From contig JAKUHH010000027.1 of assembly GCA_022701365.1 (NCBI GenBank), positions 1-64,000 on the forward strand: a stretch of 64,000 bases of DNA. The letters are read 5' to 3'. Shown piece by piece: positions 1 to 12,020 of the stretch; positions within the stretch are counted from its first letter, which is position 1, and each line of letters begins with the position of its first letter. Source of the DNA: Mycocentrospora acerina (taxonomy: Eukaryota; Ascomycota; Dothideomycetes; Pleosporales). The notes under the pieces are model-generated. The model searched no databases. It saw only the letters and a list, made by a program, of their open reading frames with translations, and was not told the origin of the DNA. The position numbers and the translations under genes were made by a program.

Positions 1-1938
1 CTGATGGGTGCGCATTGAGTGAATCCGCGCATTGAGTGCACGGACACGGTAAGTGTGCGCTAGAACTATTTCAAATTAAAACGAACGCCCAATGCGAAAC
101 TATATTAACCGACACAGCGCTAGTGCACCTCATAGGGGAATAAAATATCACTCCTAGCTACCTTGATTGGAGGAGAACTTCTAGCCAGGGTGTGGTTCAT
201 GGCCGAGGCCATGAAAGCGGGGTGCATAACAGACGGTGTGAACCACGGATCGATCGTATATGGAGGCTCAGCATCACGTTCTGCATGTGTCCCTCTTTTT
301 CATGTTAATTGGATGCCACTTGACGGAAGAACTCACACACAAAGTGACTATTATACGACGCACACATGAATACTTTCACAATAAATTTGAAACAGCTGGA
401 TATTTGGTCCATGAGCCCCCTCCTTTTAACTTCAATCATTTTCTAACAGAGCAAAGCTTAGAAACAACATTACTGCATTGCTCTCAATTCTGCATCAAAT
501 TTATTTACCACGTATAATCAGGGATGTAGGAGCGTAGAACCCTACTGATGCGTCCTTATGTAAGTACTTGTTACGAACCTAGGATTTTGCTGAAGTTCTT
601 GAGGAAGAAGTCATCTCGCAGTCAGTATCATCAGGTACGAATATAATTATGTTTTAAAACAACGTTTGTACCTATATGAAGCTAATGAGAGGAAAAGAAA
701 AGCTAAAATTTATCTTCAAAAATCAGTTTACTTTTAAGATAATTATGCAAGTCTGCTAAGTTTACAAGCAACAATGTTGTAGAATAGGAGATTAGGATCT
801 GTAGTTCTGCTCCGGACACTAAATAGTTTAGACTTTCTTTGCAGGCGAAATTATGGCCCAATCATACCTAAACTAGGAAAATCAGCATCAAATTTGAATG
901 AAATTGTAGACGAAAACTTGCAGTGAAAATAGAGGCAAAAGAACGTTCTTGCATCATGCATGCCATTGTTTCTGAGAAATTTGATTACAATGCTCAGTAA
1001 TTGAATTTTCTGTGAAGATCAAGTCGTTTTAAGTAGATATTGTTTTTCTCACGTCTATTAATAAGTTTTTGAGAAAGTAAATAAGTATGCTCACAACGAC
1101 CATATGCGGCTTGATGCTAGGTCTTCATGCGGCGGTGAATCTGTCTACATCCACAGGTTCGGGAGGTGGGTGAATCTCCCGTGTCCCGCCTAAGCTAATG
1201 CTTGACGAGAACTTTAGTTCTGCTGAAGAACCTGGCTGATCAGCTCCAATCGATGCAGGCGGTTCATCAAAATGAAATTTGAATGGCCAGCTCAACGCAT
1301 TACCCCTTGTGCCAAGCACATGAGTCATGAAGGGACGGCTCCATCTAGCCTCTGCACTAACGCCTTTGGTCATCTTCACATTCCCAACTCAACCAACGCT
1401 AGTTTCGAGCACATCCATCATGCTCAACATTTTGGATTGTGCCAATGATTTTCGATTGCTTGTTACACGGGAACAACGCAAAGAGCTGGGGGCTTTTGAG
1501 GAAAGCGGATTCTCCATAGTGCGCTGTTGGGGTGTCAAAGCGGGAGCACAGTTAGACAGAAACTATTGAGATCAATATCAGGGAACTCACAGGCACAATA
1601 TTTATCAGCAAGGCGGAACATATGGGCCTTCAAGTACAATTTTATCTTAGCACCACCATAAGAAGGATTACATTGCAAACATTTAGCTACATCTGCTGTA
1701 CAAACTCCCGAATGACATAGGAATTCCCTACGCACGAACGACTAAATGCCCTCGAATATCCTCGGCATCGGGTTGTGGGGGAAGGAACCAGCTGAGACTT
1801 CGGGCGAGTTTAGGATTGGCGAGTATGTAATCAGTGTTAGATGAAACTCGCAAGATCATCTCACCAAGACGTCAACTAACACAGTTATTCAGTAGAAATA
1901 CTTTTTTTGAAACTTTTCATTCCGGAACCAGATCATCC
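1..1938. other. Intergenic, no gene recognised
   Basis: Only short open frames are present, up to about 85 codons, and none resembles a known family. A 12-base direct repeat lies at the very start. The last 100 bases before the SDR gene should hold its promoter; a GTGGGG core near 1777-1782 fits the CreA-type SYGGRG consensus but is too short to mean much alone. Confidence 0.5.
10..38 (+). repeat. Short direct repeat, two copies of gcgcattgagtg
   Basis: The 12-base unit occurs at 10-21 and again at 27-38, a period of 17 bases. It lies at the window edge, so a longer array could continue outside. No function is apparent. Confidence 0.6.
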
Positions 1939-2900
1939 ATGTCATCCCAGAAGGTTGCACTCATAACTGCGGGGTCCGCAGGTCTAGGTGCGAGCATTGC
2001 GCGTGTCTTGGCAAAGGACGCCCACATGCGCATCATCATCAACTATAGCAGTAATACAGAACGCGCAGAAGCTCTGATCAAAGACCTACAAAATATCACA
2101 GGGGAAAATGATACCGGCGGCGACCAAACCACACAGCGCTTTATCGCAATCAAAGCTGACATTGGAGACAAGGGCGATGTGCAACAATTAGTGGAGAAAG
2201 CATACTCGACGATGGGGCGTCTCGATGTTGTTGTGTCCAATGCGGGATGGACTAAAATGAGGAATTTCCTTGATCTTGAAGATGGAGTTGATGAAGCTGA
2301 CTGGGATCGCTGCTTCAAGATCAATGTGAAGAGTCATCTTTGGCTTTTCCATGCCGTGCGTCCTCACCTCGACGAGTCACAGGGTGCTTTCATCACAACT
2401 GCAAGTATAGCAGGCATAAAACCAAGTGGCAGTTCTTTGGTAGGGACATCCTGAGTTCTTTAACCCATATTCAAAAGACGTTAAGGCCATGTGACTTACA
2501 AACTGGATCTTTAATTTAGCCCTACGCGGTCACCAAAGCTGCGCAAATACACTTGGTAAAGTGTCTAGCGGTCATTGCAGCGCCCAAGATTCGTGTTAAT
2601 ACAGTAGCCCCGGGCGTACTTTTGACAGTAAGCCCCATTTCACTCTGGAACCACTTGTGACTGATATTTAATCGTAGGAATGGGGACTATCGTTCCCAGA
2701 ATCGAAGTTGAAAGCAGTCAAGGATCAAAATCGACTAAATCGATTCGCTACTGTCGAGGTTCTTATATCCTAGAAATCCTCTATTCGGCCTAGTATTGAC
2801 TTACATATTATAGGATGTCGCTCTACAAGTTATGGCCTTTGCCTTGAGTCAGTCTACCACGGGGCAAATAGCTGTCATCGATGCTGGATTTTCTTTGTGA
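1939..2900 (+). CDS. Short-chain dehydrogenase/reductase (classical SDR)
   Basis: NAD(P)-dependent oxidoreductase of the classical SDR family, expected to be soluble. Four exons fit in frame: 1939-2439, 2520-2627, 2678-2758 and 2814-2900, giving 258 residues, the usual size. The coenzyme motif is TAGSAGLGASIA near residue 10 instead of the common TGxxxGIG. NAG (VSNAGW), the catalytic Ser region (TTASIAG) and YAVTK, the YxxxK signature, follow in order. YAVTK is only restored by removing the first intron, which supports the model. I chose the ATG at 1939 because it places the Rossmann strand close to the N-terminus; an in-frame ATG at 1834 would add 35 residues. It is the first gene of the cluster and points away from its upstream gap. 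The substrate is unknown. Confidence 0.9.
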
Positions 2901-3153
2901 GTGTACAGCACTATATTGAAGCAATAAGATATGTATAATTGTATCGTATTGAGATTCAAAATACAGCTTTGCCACTAAGCATTGCTTTTGAACATACAAA
3001 TCGAGAAAACGTCTGAACGTGAGATGTCATAACATAACGGGAGAACATAATTTAAATTACTCAGACAACAATCTTATCTTGAAAAACGTATGTTTTCTTT
3101 TCATCATTGAGTTAAGACTCCTGATTCTCTTCAGGTAAACGAAATGCATGCTC
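2901..3153. other. Convergent intergenic spacer between two SDR genes
   Basis: About 250 AT-rich bases between the stop of the plus-strand SDR and the stop of the minus-strand SDR. It presumably contains both 3' ends. No gene is seen. Confidence 0.5.
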
Positions 3154-3975
3154 TTATTCGATAAAAAGACCACCGTTTGCGTGCATATGTAAACCATTAA
3201 TCCACCTAGCGCGCTCTTCACACAAGAATGCCACGGCGTAAGCAATCTCAGAGGACTCAGCCATCCTAGCTGCGACCGGAATAGAATCAATGGTTGGTTG
3301 GAGGATCTTCATAACTTCCTCTCCAGCAGCGGCGAATCCCTCGGTCCTTGTAGGCCCAGGGCTGACAGAGTTCACAGTACAGCCGTAACGCGGCGGTAGT
3401 TCCTTGGCCCATACTCAGGTGAAGCTATCAACCATCCCTTTTGTCCCTGCATATATGGTTTGCATGGAAGGAGCAGCTCTTGAGGATGCACTACAAATGT
3501 TGACGATACGACCGCCAGGCTTCGTCAGAAATGGCAGTGCAGCCTGTGTCAGCAAGAACGTGCCGCGGGCGTTGAGATTAACAAGAAGATCCCATTCAGT
3601 CATTGTCTGTTCCTCGAATGGTTTGTTGACGGCCAGTGCAGCGTTGTTGATGATAATGTCAATTTGGCCAAACTCAGCCACAGCAGCTTTAATCAAGGTT
3701 GCAGGTCCGTTTATGTCTCCAATATCGGCACAAACAGCAATAGCGGGACCAGGTAAATCATTTGCCAATGTTTCGGCTTCTGTCTTGATGTTTGCGAAAG
3801 GATAATTAATCGTGACCGACGCTCCTCTTGAAGATAGCTCTGTGGCAATAGCTTTTCCAATGCCGGAGCTGGAGCCGCTAATCACGGCCACCTTACCAAC
3901 GAGAGAATTTGATTGGGAAACTTGGCTTTGAGCGTCGCGATCTGCGATATCCTTGTAGTTTGTGATAGTTTCCAT
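3154..3975 (-). pseudogene. Short-chain dehydrogenase interrupted by an in-frame TGA
   Basis: A second classical SDR of about 273 codons, read without introns. It has SGSSSGIGKAIA (coenzyme motif), a NNAA motif (IINNAALAV), a catalytic Ser segment (NICSASS) and YAGTKG (YxxxK). After the codons for VDSFT a TGA stop lies at 3415-3417. The same frame then runs on through KELPPRYGCTVNSVSPGPTR to an ordinary C-terminus at 3154, and all of this resembles an SDR. The position is commonly arginine in relatives as I know them, so a single CGA to TGA transition explains the break. No intron of workable size removes it; the only GT-AG span is about 30 bases. The product would end before the SPGPTRTEG segment and C-terminal helices, so it is probably inactive. 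A sequencing error cannot be excluded. Start at 3975; an open frame continues upstream to 4119. Confidence 0.8.
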
Positions 3976-4502
3976 TGCTGAGAGGAAGTGATGGGATAAT
4001 TGTTTAACGAATGGCTGCCTTATCTCCAAGTAAGAGAGTAGCCTGGAACAGTATAATATGATGTTTTGCTCAAGGTTGAAATTCCACATTCTCTGGGTTA
4101 AATCATAAGCTTTTGGCATCGTGGCCCTACAAAATCACCTGACAATATGGACCAAGTCACGTTGGATTCGAGTTCCGGGTTGCCCACATTTGATATCTGC
4201 CAAGAAACACAAACTAAATTCTCGGTATGTGGGCGTAGCCTAGCCCTCAAAAAGACAAGTGGTCTATTGTTACCAAGAATTGTGGAGCACAGAAGTACAG
4301 ATTGAGACGATCAAATACAACGTTGTCGGAGCAACACTAATTGACAATGAAATTTTAATCAAACAGACTTGATTTCACCATGTGAACCAAGCTAGTAGGT
4401 TTGAGCAAGGCATTTTGATCGTGAACATTGATATGGAAGCGCTCGAATCCACTCTCGTCATCTTCTTATTTAGAAGTTCGTAAAAGCAAAGATCTTCTTC
4501 AC

Positions 4503-6445
4503 TCACTCGCCCACTTCTCTGTCTGAGCCCCAGCCAATCATTTTTGTGAGAAATCCCCACCCCAGAGTAAGCTGTCGAATCTTCTTGCCCCAAATGTAAA
4601 GGGGGATCCATAAAATCAACACAAAACTACTGATTCCAGCCATGGCTCCAAAGGAATTTGCATATCCAGATTTTGCAATCCATGGGTTAGTGTAGAAGGA
4701 TAGAAGAAATCCAAAGCACGCTATCAAAAGTTAGCTGTTGGATTGAATAAGCGTACAATTCCTCCATAGTTATCCTTACATTTAAATGCCAGTTGCGTAA
4801 CCACAGTCTCGCCAGCTATGGGTCGATATGAGTCGATAACATATACAAGTGATACATTTGTCGCTTGTACGATCGAGAAACTGACTGAAAAATTGTCAGC
4901 GGTGTTCAATTTCAATTTGACTCAAAAATCTCAAGGACTTGACTCACGAAATCCGAGACCCAGAGTGGGTACTATCCAGTGCAATTTGTGCTGAATTCCA
5001 ATACCGTACAGAACCAAGCCCAGAGGGGTGCAAATCAGCCCAATGGTCATCGCAGGAAGACGCATTTCTGGCTCCCTTATTCCATTGTTTTTTTGAGTGA
5101 GGTAGTCAGCAACGTAGTCGGACACTGTCCCACCAAAGTAGATTCCTAAAAGTGTACCGATCATGCCAGAGATGAAACAAAGCCCAGACTGCCATGAGCT
5201 GAAACCGTACGCAGTTGAAAATGCGCTGGCAAAGTTGGATGATATGGCAACCAAAAACCCAATGGTTACAGACATGACCAGCGTTGCCCAGAGGACTATA
5301 GGAATGCAAAGAAGGACTATGGGACGGTAAAAGATTTTCCAGAACGATTCGTCGACAAAAGTCCCATTAAAGATAGCAAGATTTTGTGCATAGCTTTTTT
5401 TAGGAGGAATCGTCGCGCCGTGGATGTTGGTAACTGTGTCTAAAGGTTCATCGCCGATAACCTTCTCCACATGGTGATCACCTTCACCTTTTTCAAGACT
5501 GCTATGATCACCAGTCTCAATTGTTTTAGCATAACCCCTCGAGGATGGGCTATCGGAGCCTGATGCAAGGGTGAGGTTCCGATTGTAGGCTGTCTCAGGG
5601 AAAGTGAAGAACACCAAAACTATCAGGACACCCACGATCGCTGATGCGATGTAATAAATGTAACGCCATTTGAGGTTGATAGTGATTAGACCGCTGAGGA
5701 TAACCCCACCTGATACACCACTAGAGAGTGCTGCTGTATACATCCTTGATATCTAAGTCAGCAAAAAGTCTCATTCACAAACGAGGTCATTACTTACGAC
5801 ATATAGAATCCACGTTCGTGCAAGAAGAACAAGTCCGAGATGGTCAATGGAGCAATGCATTCGCCTGAGCCCGCAAAAAAACCCAACAATATGCGCGCGG
5901 CCAGCTCGCTGGAATATGACTTGACAACCCCAGCCCAGAGAATGGTAGCAAAATAGCCCACGAAAGAGATGAGATACATAGGTCTGCGGCCATACTTTAG
6001 GATCAAAGGCATCCAAATGAGATTTCCTGTCCCCTGTAGAAGAGCCGTAGTTGTAAAGAAGTAGGCTACCTTAGCAATGGCACTCGCGAACCCTGGCTGT
6101 GGTGGTGCTACACCGGTGAAATCGATGGTGATCTCCACTATGGAGACAGTAGGGCCGGCAGCAAGAAAATTGCACATGAACATCGCAAGACAAGTGACTA
6201 TAGCTAGGTATATACGGAAACCTTTTTTCCTAGGGAAGATTGTCAGCAAGGCCTTCTTATAGTTGACCGAAGTGGACACTTTCACTATGAACTCACCAGT
6301 TCAAAGGATCATTTGGATCTTGCGAAGGAGCAGGAATAAGAATGATCTCATTAGTCTCCATATGTCGAAGACGTAGATCGCCCATGTTTGATGTCTTGTT
6401 TACTTCGACCACCTCTCGTTGCTCATATGCGCTTGACGCTGGCAT
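4503..6445 (-). CDS. MFS transporter, HOL1-like drug:H+ antiporter (DHA1) type
   Basis: Twelve-helix plasma-membrane carrier of the fungal HOL1-like DHA1 group, whose members move polyamines, drugs or small organic cations. Five exons join in frame: 6445-6297, 6229-5798, 5744-4948, 4884-4780 and 4720-4503, giving 566 residues. The N-terminal exon ends in PSQDPNDPLNW, the hallmark just before TM1 in this group. Further signatures are KYGRRPMYL (loop 2-3), FAGSGECIAPLTISDLFFLH (TM4-5) and FTFPETAYNR before the long hydrophilic central loop. The C-terminus is IGWGSDREVGE. It lies next to the broken SDR on the same strand and is divergent from the FAD oxidase across a 770-base promoter. It probably imports the cluster's substrate or exports its product. 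The substrate cannot be assigned. Confidence 0.92.
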
Positions 6446-7213
6446 CGCTGATGTAGGCGTAGCTTATTGGGGCAGATTTATTAGAGAAAATTTTGAATTG
6501 TAAAAAAGACTAGGTTTTAAAGAGGAGCCTGTTCACTAATTATAACCTTCACGATTTAATGTTCAGCTTTTGAGGCAGAACAGGAACCTTGATACGTTAG
6601 TGGGAAATACGACAGCTTGACTCCGCACAAAATGTGCGGGGCCCCGCAAACACGCCCCGCGACGCCTAACCGAACGAAGCATCGTGCCATTGTCGCAGAC
6701 CACAGTCCACTGCGCTGCTCCAGCACAAATTTCGGCTCGTGGGCAAGTCTAGGGTCCCGAACACAGGGATTCAAGTACCGTAAAACCAGAGACACGCGGC
6801 CTAGTCACATTCATTTTCTTCGGCTGTGGACCGAGCTTTTTCACCCCCGCTGAACATAAACACTATCAGTCTCGAACGTTCTATATGCGCCACAAGTTTT
6901 CCGTGAAACTTGTCGCATCTGACGTTTAAATTGAATTATACTAAACTTAAGCAGTCCCATTGCTTTGCTTAAGCCTGTTGAGTCGAACACAAGATTGTTC
7001 ATCTCTATCTAGTGAGTTCTTTTCCATAAGCCCCTAGTCATTACACAATCGCGACACCGAAGTGATTGTATTCAAATTCTTGTTGCCTTCTCAGCGATTT
7101 TTGCTTGTACCTCGACCACCCTTGAGTGCACGTGTGTAGCCCCACGGACCTCACAAAACAATAGCTAAGTGGACCATTGACAGACATATTCATCCCTGAT
7201 CAACTTCTTCACC
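6446..7213. other. Divergent promoter region (MFS transporter / FAD oxidase)
   Basis: The gap separates the starts of two divergently transcribed genes and should hold both promoters. Its notable content is a GC-rich stretch around 6625-6665 with a 14-base palindrome. The short open frames across it do not resemble proteins. Confidence 0.6.
6635..6660. promoter_or_regulatory. GC palindrome tgcggggccccgca plus adjacent ccccgc
   Basis: A perfect 14-base palindrome occupies 6635-6648 and contains two inverted GCGGGG cores. A third core in CCCCGC orientation follows at 6655-6660. GCGGGG matches the SYGGRG consensus of the fungal carbon-catabolite repressor CreA, and GC-rich inverted sites also suit C2H2 or Zn2Cys6 regulators. 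TGCGGGGCC recurs in the other divergent promoter at 14065-14073. A binding function is inferred only. Confidence 0.45.
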
Positions 7214-8676
7214 ATGGTCCTTGTTGAATCCAATCCCTCTCTGCCCATAATTTGGCGCAAAACCGCAGCTCCCGAAACATATGAGCAAGCCCGCATTGGT
7301 CGTGTCTTCAACCATAGGCGACCAAAGAGATATCCTATTGCAGTTGTTGAAGCTGAGAAGGATGAACATGTCTTACAAGCAGTGAAGCTTGCAAAGGAAT
7401 TGGGGGTTAGAGTTTCAGTCCGGTCAGGTGGTCACTCATGGGCAGCATGGAGTGTCAGGGACAATGCCATACTAATTGATCTCGGTAAACTGAACCACAT
7501 TAACATTGATGAAGATGCCATGATTGCAACAGTATCTCCAAGTACAACTGGCTCCACGCTTAATGAAAATTTAGCATTAAAGGGTTTGATGTTTTGTGGT
7601 GGTCACTGTCCTGATGTGGGGCTCGGAGGCTTCCTTTTGCAAGGGGGTATGGGCTGGAATTGTAAGGTACGGCCATCTCATCCGCAAGCTTGAAACTTGG
7701 CATCATTCTAATTTTTTTTATACAGAACTGGGGATGGGCATGCGAAAATATTGAAGCAATCGATGTGGTTACTGCCGATGGCGAGTACCTACACGTCAAT
7801 TCCAAAGAAAACGCCGAGCTGCTCTGGGCTGCCAAGGGCGCGGGTCCCGGATTTCCAGCTATTGTTACTCGATTCCATCTTCGAATTCGTAAGAAAATCC
7901 CTAACATGCTTTCTTCCGCCTTTATCTACCCGATTGCCAAGTATAGAGAAGTGATGGAGTGGTTGATCGATATCACGCCTAATTACGACACATCGACTGA
8001 GATTGTAGCGGTGGCAGCTACGCCTCCAGGAATCAACGAACTCTGTATCATCCCGCTCTTTATTACGTTTCAAGAATCAAGACAGGCATGCCTTGCGGCA
8101 CTGGAGAAAGCCAATGAAAGTCGTCCAGAAGGGTTGATAAAAGAAGATGTCAACAAGATGACTAGCCTTGCAAAAGAATATCGGGATCAGGCTCATGCTA
8201 ATCCCGAGGGACATCGTTACTGTGCTGAGAATGGTTATGTCAAGAACGATGCAGATGTCATAGGAGTGTTAGAACCGGGCTTTACTACACTACCCTCCGA
8301 TAAGTCTTTCGCCCTCTGGTACGCAATGGCTCCCTGCAGTAGACGAGAACTACCTGATATGGCACTGAGTATGCAATCCGATCATTACTTTGCTATTTAT
8401 ACGATTTGGAAAGTCGAAGCGGATGATGATCGTTGCCAGCAATGGGTACGATCGATCATGAAACGAGTGGCACCTGAGTGTGAGGGAGCTTATCTCGGCG
8501 ACTCAGACTTCCAAGTTCGACAAACCAAATTCTGGACAGATGAAAAAGCGCACAAGTTGATGGAATTGAGGAGAAAATGGGACCCATCAGGACGTGTCTG
8601 TGGATATTTGGACGATGGAGACCAGGCAGGCGTCAAAGGGTTGTCCAATGTGAATAAGTTGTGTAATGGCTACTAG
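7214..8676 (+). CDS. FAD-linked oxidase, BBE/VAO superfamily, non-secreted
   Basis: Flavoprotein oxidase or dehydrogenase with an FAD_binding_4 domain and a C-terminal BBE segment. Two exons, 7214-7666 and 7726-8676, give 467 residues. The first half carries RSGGHSWAAWSV, whose His is the usual 8-alpha-histidyl FAD site, and FCGGHCPDVGLGG, whose Cys could form the second covalent bond. The intron falls just before NWGWACENIEAIDVVTADG. The C-terminus differs from the classical NYxD form of plant and fungal BBE enzymes. No signal peptide is seen, so it is probably cytosolic, unlike the secreted relative at 36.6 kb. Divergent from the MFS gene and upstream of the histidinol-dehydrogenase-like gene, it likely carries out an oxidation in the cluster pathway. 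Confidence 0.9.
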
Positions 8677-9503
8677 AACAGGTGTTATAATAAACCATAC
8701 ACAATACCTAAACAGGTTAATAACTCTACGTTCAAATTATTTTCAATCGAGTCCGGAACTTTCTCTGACTCGAAGGTTGCTCCAGTCCATGCATCTGACT
8801 AAATTTGTGAGTAACACCTTCAAACACCTGATACAATTGATCTATATTTGTCCCAGGCAGCCGAAATGGCGGTCTAACTACATTTTGCACCTTTCGACTC
8901 TGTGAATAGTATTCGGCAATTGGATTCTTCATACATACCTAGCTCGATCATCATGGGCTCATAGGCTCAAGAAGGATGTGTAATCTGGCATTAGTTTCGT
9001 ACAACACTCGTCTAGACTTCTAAAATCATGTCACCCTTGCGAAAATGAACCGCATAGAATTCAAACGATAACTTCAATAGCCAGAGATCGGCTCGGGCCC
9101 ACTTATTCGCTTCTGGCCCTCATCAATCATAATTTAAGAAATGGCAGTGATTGTTACGAAGCAAGTATACGATGAAGCGTGCGGTCGCAATGCCGAAATC
9201 TTGGGTGGTCCATATTGGCCGTACGGGGGCCCGCATTCCGAAATAATTGTGGGCCACGAAAATCGGCCACTTTTGAACAGGTCCATTGTTACTAGTATTC
9301 GGTTCGGCGAAGGAACAGCCCGCGGGTAGGATGACACCTTTAAGGCCAGCTTACGAAATATCGCACATTCATCAAGGGTCAATCATAGAAGAAATCAAAT
9401 ATAAGTCAGAATCTGTTCTTTCATATCACACATTGATTTTATGGTCACTAGGATAGCAACCTACTTCCGATCAATCCAAGTCTCATAACCTTGCACACCA
9501 AAA
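8677..9503. other. Intergenic, promoter of the HDH-like gene
   Basis: No gene is seen. The segment contains the GC-rich run cgggggcccgc near 9227-9237, loosely like the palindrome at 6635 but imperfect. The TATA-like and T-rich bases in 9400-9480 could belong to the downstream promoter. Confidence 0.45.
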
Positions 9504-10879
9504 ATGGCACCCCAATATCTCAAAACGAGGGCAAAGAAGACAGATTCTACGCTGAATATTGAGCCCGAAATTGAGGTATCGGCCATAGTGAAGGGTGTAA
9601 TAGACCAAATTCGCAGGGAAGGCGATTCAGCCGTTCGTCAATACTCCGAGAAGTTTGATCGGTGGTCTCCAAATTCTTTCAAGCTCACCAAAGCTCAGAT
9701 TGAGGATATCATTTCCAAAGTCCCTCAACAAACTATTGAAGACATTGTAAAAGTTCAAGCCAACGTTCGCAAATTTGCTGAGGCGCAGAAAGGAACGTTG
9801 ATGGAGCTTGAGATCGAGACAGAGCCAGGAGTATTTCTCGGTCATAAGAATGTTCCTATCCAAAATGTTGGCGCGTAAGTCTTTTCTGTTGCTGAATTAG
9901 ATGAATAGATAACTGACAATTTTGAGATAGTTACATTCCTGGGGGGCGATACCCACTCCTTGCATCTGCCCATATGACAATCGTCACTGCAAAGGTGGCC
10001 GGCGTTGATAATGTCATCGCGTGCACACCTCCCATTATGGGAGAGATTCCAAGTGCCACTGTTGCTGCTATGCATCTTGCTGGGGCCGATGAAATATTCA
10101 TCCTAGGTGGTGTTCAAGCAGTAGCAGCTATGGCAATCGGTACAGAGACTATCAAAAAGGTTGATTTCATCGCTGGACCTGGAAATGCATTTGTTGCAGA
10201 GTCTAAACGTCAACTGTTTGGCGAAGTCGGTATAGATCTTTTTGCTGGTCCTACAGAGGTTCTTATTGTTGCAGATCACACAGCCGACCCATTCACCTGC
10301 GCCACCGATCTTCTTTCTCAAGCCGAACATGGCCCGGATACGCCAGCTATACTTATTTCAACATGTGAGAAAGTTGCGAAAGAAGCAATAGAGCGAGTCG
10401 ATGAATTGCTTAAGATATTGCCCACAGCTGGTCTCGCTGGTGTGTCATGGAAAGATTGGGGTGAGGTAGTAGTCGTCGAAACCCTGGATGAAGCTTTTGT
10501 TCTCGCCGACGTCTATGCCAGCGAGCATGTTCAGATCCTCACGGAGGATCCTCGGCAGGCACTCACTAAGATGAAAAATTACGGCGCTCTCTTCCTGGGC
10601 AGACGTACTTGCGTTTCTTTTGGTGATAAATGTATTGGCACGAATCATGTTCTTCCCACCAGAGGTGCTGCTCGATACACTGGTGGACTATGGGTGGGCA
10701 AATATCTTCGCACGTGCACATATCAAATTGTAGAAAGCGATAGGGCGAGCGGAGAACTAGGTCTCCTGTGTGGAAGAGCTGCCCGTACGGAAAACTTTGA
10801 GGGCCATGCAAGATCTGGAGACCTGAGAGCACATCAGTTCTTGAACACTGACTTTGACTGGATTAAAGAAAGTCGGTAA
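9504..10879 (+). CDS. Histidinol dehydrogenase-like, sulfopropanediol dehydrogenase (HpsN) type
   Basis: Zinc- and NAD-dependent dehydrogenase that would oxidise an alcohol to a carboxylate in two steps. Exons 9504-9874 and 9931-10879 give 439 residues, the length of a stand-alone histidinol dehydrogenase; the fungal histidine-biosynthesis enzyme is normally a domain of a trifunctional HIS4 protein. Motifs: YIPGGRYPLLASAHMT, IAGPGNAFVAESKRQL, DLLSQAEHGPD with the Gln and His zinc ligands, YASEHVQI with the Glu-His catalytic pair, and FGDKCIGTNHVLPTRG with the Asp ligand. These segments resemble bacterial 3-dehydrogenases of sulfopropanediol more than true histidinol dehydrogenase, as I recall the families. 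The cluster setting argues for catabolism. The exact substrate remains open. Confidence 0.9.
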
Positions 10880-12020
10880 CTGCCAATGAATTAGAACACT
10901 TGAATCTTATGCGTGACACAACGTCGCCACTCGTATTTGTGTAGAATGAAGTAGCAACACATAATTGAGACAATGAAATTCTATGCTTTGATAGTATTGG
11001 AATTTTCGGGGCTCTGTTTAATAGCCTTATGTAAATTTTCGATAACAACTAAAAACCAGATCCGACCATTGCCAAGCTTACATATTCTACGTTTTGCTTT
11101 CCTGTCAACAGAATGACTTGGTCTTTTGATACAGTGGCCCAAAATGATTGCGAAAGCTTGCTAAACGAAAAGAATTCAATTTTACAAGGTGCCAAATATA
11201 AATAAACAAATTTTTGATCTGGAGATAGACTCTGTAATACTTTAAAATAGAAACGGAAAGGAAACGTAGGAAAAACGTCTAGATATTTTTTAGTATCACA
11301 TTGCGGATCCATTTTAATACTTTCAATCCTTATCGTTTCATCTCCTAGATTTTCAAATTTCCCAACGTAGAGACTGAAAAGGAGGTAAAATTTACACGGT
11401 CTTGAACCTCAAAGTGAGGACGGCGAAAAAAAAGTTGCTGACAAATGAGATATCATCTTATGAAGATCGAAGACGCTAGAGGCTTTAGCAGAGAGACGTA
11501 TCCTACTATGCTGAGGGCTTAGGTTACTTTTGAAAATTAATCTTGCGAAAACTGAATCTATTTGTCTGCTCAGGGGAGTTTGATAAATCGTGATCCTGGA
11601 ATCTAAGTTCAACAATATTAGAAAAAAAGGCAATAGCGACAGGATCGCTTTTCCTTTCAACATTCATTTAATCTCTACTTGGGGTTATACAGAAGGGTCT
11701 AATTCAATACTTCAGTCTCCATTAATAGGATTTGGAGAATAGTCGCGTCCTATCCTTAGACTGTTACAAGTGCGAAAAAATCACGCTATTACTTGAATCG
11801 AGACTTCTGGGAAGATTGATATAGATTGAACCACAATGACAGAAGCATAATGTATTGACGAGCTTAAGTTGCGTTGATTATCTTGGAGGAATTATTGGTA
11901 ATGTCACAAAATTCTGGAACCTGCTGCTGAAATGGATAAAATTCCATCCAGCCAGCTTTTCTTCCGATCTAGGAAACATATGAGTAAAGAGTATGGATTA
12001 AAAAGGACGAAGAACAGATC
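10880..12020. other. Convergent intergenic region, AT-rich
   Basis: This lies between the stops of the HDH-like gene and the CocE hydrolase gene. Open frames up to 87 codons show no protein-like features. It holds both 3' ends and nothing else I can name. Confidence 0.5.

Noticed and set aside
1125..1569. 84- and 80-codon frames on opposite strands
   Set aside because: They overlap antisense, show no domain and have no splice-linked continuation.
3404..3805. 133-codon plus-strand open frame
   Set aside because: It is antisense to the SDR pseudogene, whose protein-family motifs are on the minus strand.
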